A stretch of 64,000 bases of DNA. Origin: Bacillota bacterium. Lineage in GTDB: Bacteria > Bacillota > Clostridia > Lachnospirales > Lachnospiraceae. The notes under the pieces were generated by a model that had not been told where the DNA came from, did no database searches, and saw nothing but the letters and a program-made list of their open reading frames with translations. The DNA lies in NCBI GenBank assembly GCA_023412855.1, contig JAEZRJ010000013.1, forward strand, positions 1 through 64,000, given 5' to 3'. The position numbers and the translations under genes were made by a program. Positions 61,830-64,000 of the stretch are shown piece after piece (position 1 is the stretch's first letter; each line of letters opens with the position of its first letter).

Positions 61830-62457
61830 AACAAACGAGGGGATTCAGAATGAAATCACCGTAGAAACTTTTGATGTATTTGCCCGTAATATGCGGGATA
61901 AGGGTTGGAACGGCGTAGACGGTATGATCGCTTCCGGCATTAAGGGCGGGGATGTGTTGGAAATCGGACCCGGACCCGGTTACGTGGGGCTGGAACTCGC
62001 TGCGAAGCTTCATCCGGCTTCTCTTACCGGCTGCGAGATCAGTCCTGCCATGCTCCGCTTTGCTGAGAAAAATGCCGCTGAATACGGAATCCCCGCTCGG
62101 TATGTTCTGGGAAACTGTATGAATATGCCGTTTGAGGATGAAAGCTTCGACACGGTTATCTCCAATGGTTCTCTGCATGAATGGGAGAATCCCATCCGTG
62201 CCTTTGATGAAATTTTCCGTGTTCTCCGTCCGGGAGGCCGGTATTGCATCACGGATCTGCGCCGCGATGCGCATCCCCTGAAAAAAGCGATGGTATACCG
62301 TTCCACCCGCCCCAAGGAAATGCGCCCCGGCTTTATTACCTCACTAAATGCTGCCTATACTACTTTTGAAATTACTGAGCTTCTGCGTCATTCCAACCTG
62401 CACGGTGCAACAGTAACCAGCGATTTCTTCGGCCTTTGTATTGCCGGCCAAAAGTAA
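61807..62457 (+). CDS. Class I SAM-dependent methyltransferase
   Basis: A 216-residue methyltransferase with the SAM-binding motif VLEIGPGPGYVGLELA, then GCEISPAMLRFAEKNA, FEDESFDTVISNGSLHEW and IFRVLRPGGRYCITDL. It belongs to the methyltransferase-11/UbiE-like group; its substrate is not known. The ATG overlaps padR by 23 bases and has AAAGGAGG upstream, so it is coupled to the regulator and is its likely target, perhaps to modify the compound that PadR senses. Confidence 0.9.
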   Translation: MVKNRVIETNEGIQNEITVETFDVFARNMRDKGWNGVDGMIASGIKGGDVLEIGPGPGYVGLELAAKLHPASLTGCEISPAMLRFAEKNAAEYGIPARYVLGNCMNMPFEDESFDTVISNGSLHEWENPIRAFDEIFRVLRPGGRYCITDLRRDAHPLKKAMVYRSTRPKEMRPGFITSLNAAYTTFEITELLRHSNLHGATVTSDFFGLCIAGQK

Positions 62458-62496
62458 TATTATTCCTTTACACGTGGCTTTTCTGTTAATTTTATA

Positions 62497-62556
62497 CCCC
62501 GTGTCCGCTTTGGCGGACGGGGAATCAATAGTTGAAAGCGCTTTTCCTTCAACCCA
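62497..62556 (-). repeat. Small repeat family C, copy 2
   Basis: CCCCGTGTCCGC/GGCGGACGGGG forms a strong hairpin, followed by AATCAATAGTTGAAAGCGC and CTTCAAC. The inverse of this string is at 54383-54434. This copy keeps both hairpins and may end the methyltransferase transcript. Confidence 0.65.
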
Positions 62557-62659
62557 TGCAAACATGCTGCACTGCGGCACAAATAATCCATGAATAAGAC
62601 TCAGAGAGGCTTTTTCTGTGTGAAATTATAGAAATTCTTAGATGATGTATTTTATCAGC

Positions 62660-63616
62660 TTAGAATTTCTTTTCACACTTATTCCTGATCATCGGCAACG
62701 TGGCATTTATGCCCTTGCTGCCAATCAATATCATGCCCATGATAATGAGAAAGCAGCCGCCCCATTGCTTCCAATCTGCATTTTCGCCCAGCAATGCGGC
62801 TGACAGCAGCATGGAAGTAAACGGCATCATGCCGGAAAAGGCTGCTGCCGTAAACGCTCCGCAGCGCTTTATTCCTGCATACCAGCAGATAAACGCCAGA
62901 GCCGTCACAAATATGCCATACCATAAAAGTGCCGTCCATTCCAGAAGGTCAATTGCCGCAAGTCTCTTTACCGGGTGCTCAAACGCCGCAGGAATCAGGC
63001 ATAGTACCATTGCAATTGCCGTTACGATCGTCGTCTGTAAAACAGGATTCAATGGCATTGCGGATTCCTCTGGATCCCTTAATGCAGAAATACGTGACAG
63101 TGTGTTAAAAACAGATTCACATGCCGCTGCGCAAAGCACAAGCATATTTCCCATCATATGTTCCAAGTCTAACCCGCTCCCCGGTGTCAGCACTCCTTGA
63201 ATGACCAAAATACCTATCACTGTACAAAGAATTCCAAAAACCTTTCTGCTGCTGGCAGGTTCCCTTAATACGGCAATTGCGAGTATCGCTGTTATGGCAG
63301 GTGTCGCACCTGTAAGTATACCCGCTTCTCCGGCACTGGTATTGCGAAGTCCGCTCAGCAAAAACATACGAAACAAAAATATACCGCATAAAGCCTGAAG
63401 TATTAAAAAACCAAGATCACGAAATGACATTTGCGAAAGACACCGGATAAGCTGCCTGCCGCATAACAGAACCAAAAATACCAGTGCAAAAAACAAACTA
63501 GCTGCCGTAATCGTGAAGTTTCCAAGCTTTCCGGTAACAAATCTGGCTGAAACAACACTGGTTCCTGCCAGTGAAAAAGCGCATAGCAAGTATAATTTCC
63601 CTTTTAATCGATTCAT
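62660..63616 (-). CDS. EamA/DMT-family transporter
   Basis: A 318-residue membrane protein with ten predicted helices in two EamA repeats (AGILTGATPAITAILAIAVL in the first and FSGMMPFTSMLLSAALLGE in the second). Drug/metabolite exporters of this superfamily move amino acids, cofactors or toxic intermediates. The ATG at 63616 with GGAGAG upstream is preferred to a longer frame from 63700. It is divergent from a MocR-type regulator, which often controls such exporters in response to pyridoxal phosphate or amino compounds. Confidence 0.9.
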   Translation of the reverse strand: MNRLKGKLYLLCAFSLAGTSVVSARFVTGKLGNFTITAASLFFALVFLVLLCGRQLIRCLSQMSFRDLGFLILQALCGIFLFRMFLLSGLRNTSAGEAGILTGATPAITAILAIAVLREPASSRKVFGILCTVIGILVIQGVLTPGSGLDLEHMMGNMLVLCAAACESVFNTLSRISALRDPEESAMPLNPVLQTTIVTAIAMVLCLIPAAFEHPVKRLAAIDLLEWTALLWYGIFVTALAFICWYAGIKRCGAFTAAAFSGMMPFTSMLLSAALLGENADWKQWGGCFLIIMGMILIGSKGINATLPMIRNKCEKKF

Positions 63617-63731
63617 TCTGCTCTCCAAATCCATTGCATTATTATTACACAATGGTATAATTTTACTCGAACTACTGGCTCTTTCAAAGCGCCAGTACAA
63701 CGTAATATTTATAGAGCCAGTTGGGGGTATT

Positions 63732-64000
63732 ATGTTAGGAATCGAATTAAATCGGAAAAGTGAATTACAATTATGGCGCCAAATCTATCAGGCCATGAAA
63801 GAATTGATGGTATCCGGACAGTTAAGGGCGGGAGAAGAGGTTCCGTCCACACGGGAATTGGCAAAGGAACTCAACGTTTCCCGCAATACTGTTTGCGGGG
63901 CTTATGATCTGCTCATTTCGGAAGGCTACCTGCTCAGCAGTCAAGGAGCTTTTACACGAGTTGCTGACGGCCTGTGCATGAAACCGGCCGAGCCGGTGAC
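63732..64000 (+). CDS. MocR-like GntR-family regulator, 3' truncated by window end
   Basis: Only the first 89 residues are in the window. They contain a GntR-type winged helix (AGEEVPSTRELAKELNVSRN then TVCGAYDLLISEGYL) preceded by LQLWRQIYQAMKELM, as in MocR regulators whose larger C-terminal part is an aminotransferase-like PLP domain. That domain would lie beyond 64000. GGGGG precedes the ATG. It is divergent from the EamA transporter across about 115 bases. Confidence 0.85.
   Translation, partial: MLGIELNRKSELQLWRQIYQAMKELMVSGQLRAGEEVPSTRELAKELNVSRNTVCGAYDLLISEGYLLSSQGAFTRVADGLCMKPAEPV

Noticed and set aside
1..64000. tRNA, rRNA, prophage, integrase and toxin-antitoxin genes
   Set aside because: Read through on both strands, I saw no sequence with convincing features of any of these. 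A covariance or profile search would be needed to exclude short RNAs.

Overview
This 64 kb window looks like a chromosomal segment of a low-to-moderate GC Firmicute, most likely a Lachnospiraceae-type clostridium. That family-level assignment is an inference from strong Shine-Dalgarno starts, an FMN-riboswitch rib operon, a Listeria-like extracellular electron transfer locus, ABC-type sugar uptake without a local MalK ATPase, and numerous LacI, ROK, RpiR, PadR, HxlR and MocR regulators. No rRNA, tRNA, CRISPR array, transposase, integrase or phage gene was seen.

Layout. 0.4-1.7 kb: msrAB (methionine sulfoxide reductase). 1.8-9.7 kb: a maltodextrin locus with a surface lipoprotein behind twin LacI-type operators, a short LacI regulator, a GH13 cyclomaltodextrinase/neopullulanase and a MalEFG-type importer. 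9.8-14.4 kb: riboflavin genes ribD-ribE-ribBA-ribH behind an FMN riboswitch and tandem terminators; ribH is separated from ribBA by a large palindrome and 19 copies of an 8-bp repeat. 14.8-19.3 kb: a polyol-type SDR, a zinc alcohol dehydrogenase, a ROK regulator and a PfkB kinase. 19.7-22.2 kb: three unrelated small genes (alpha/beta hydrolase, SAP/DUF6434-like protein, EFR1-type flavodoxin-ferredoxin).

22.4-38.2 kb: a large sugar/polyol catabolic island. It holds a phosphomannose-isomerase-like cupin and a DUF4432 epimerase-like protein (minus strand). On the plus strand are a class II aldolase, DhaK and DhaL, an ADP-dependent glucokinase/phosphofructokinase-family kinase, an FGGY kinase, a ribose-type ABC importer, an RpiB-type and a TpiA-type isomerase, an orphan PTS EIIC and an RpiR regulator. 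The combination points to import and stepwise phosphorylation, isomerisation and cleavage of an unusual ketose or polyol (tetrose or pentose level). I do not recognise it as a described pathway.

38.3-46.3 kb: an HxlR regulator and a complete flavin-based extracellular electron transfer set: NDH-2 fused to a membrane domain, prenyl diphosphate synthase, UbiA-family prenyltransferase, a two-domain lipoprotein with two flavinylation-like motifs, an ApbE-type FMN transferase, EetA-like and EetB-like proteins. 46.7-50.5 kb: a TetR-controlled FtsX/ABC pair. 50.6-58.3 kb: two heterologous ABC half-transporters, an AraC regulator and a dedicated ECF importer (fused double ATPase, EcfT, MptD-like S component). 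58.5-61.1 kb: an HD-domain protein and alkylation repair (Ogt and an Ada-AlkA fusion). 61.2-64.0 kb: a PadR-methyltransferase pair with an operator over its promoter, and an EamA exporter divergent from a MocR regulator cut by the window end.

The intergenic spaces carry several families of dispersed palindromic elements. The most striking is a roughly 230-245 bp family (three copies) whose outer arms differ between copies but stay self-complementary within each copy, which implies selection on a folded structure. A second, about 130-150 bp family (four copies) has GTTACTGTTCAC-like ends, and one copy supplies the last codons and stop of msrAB.
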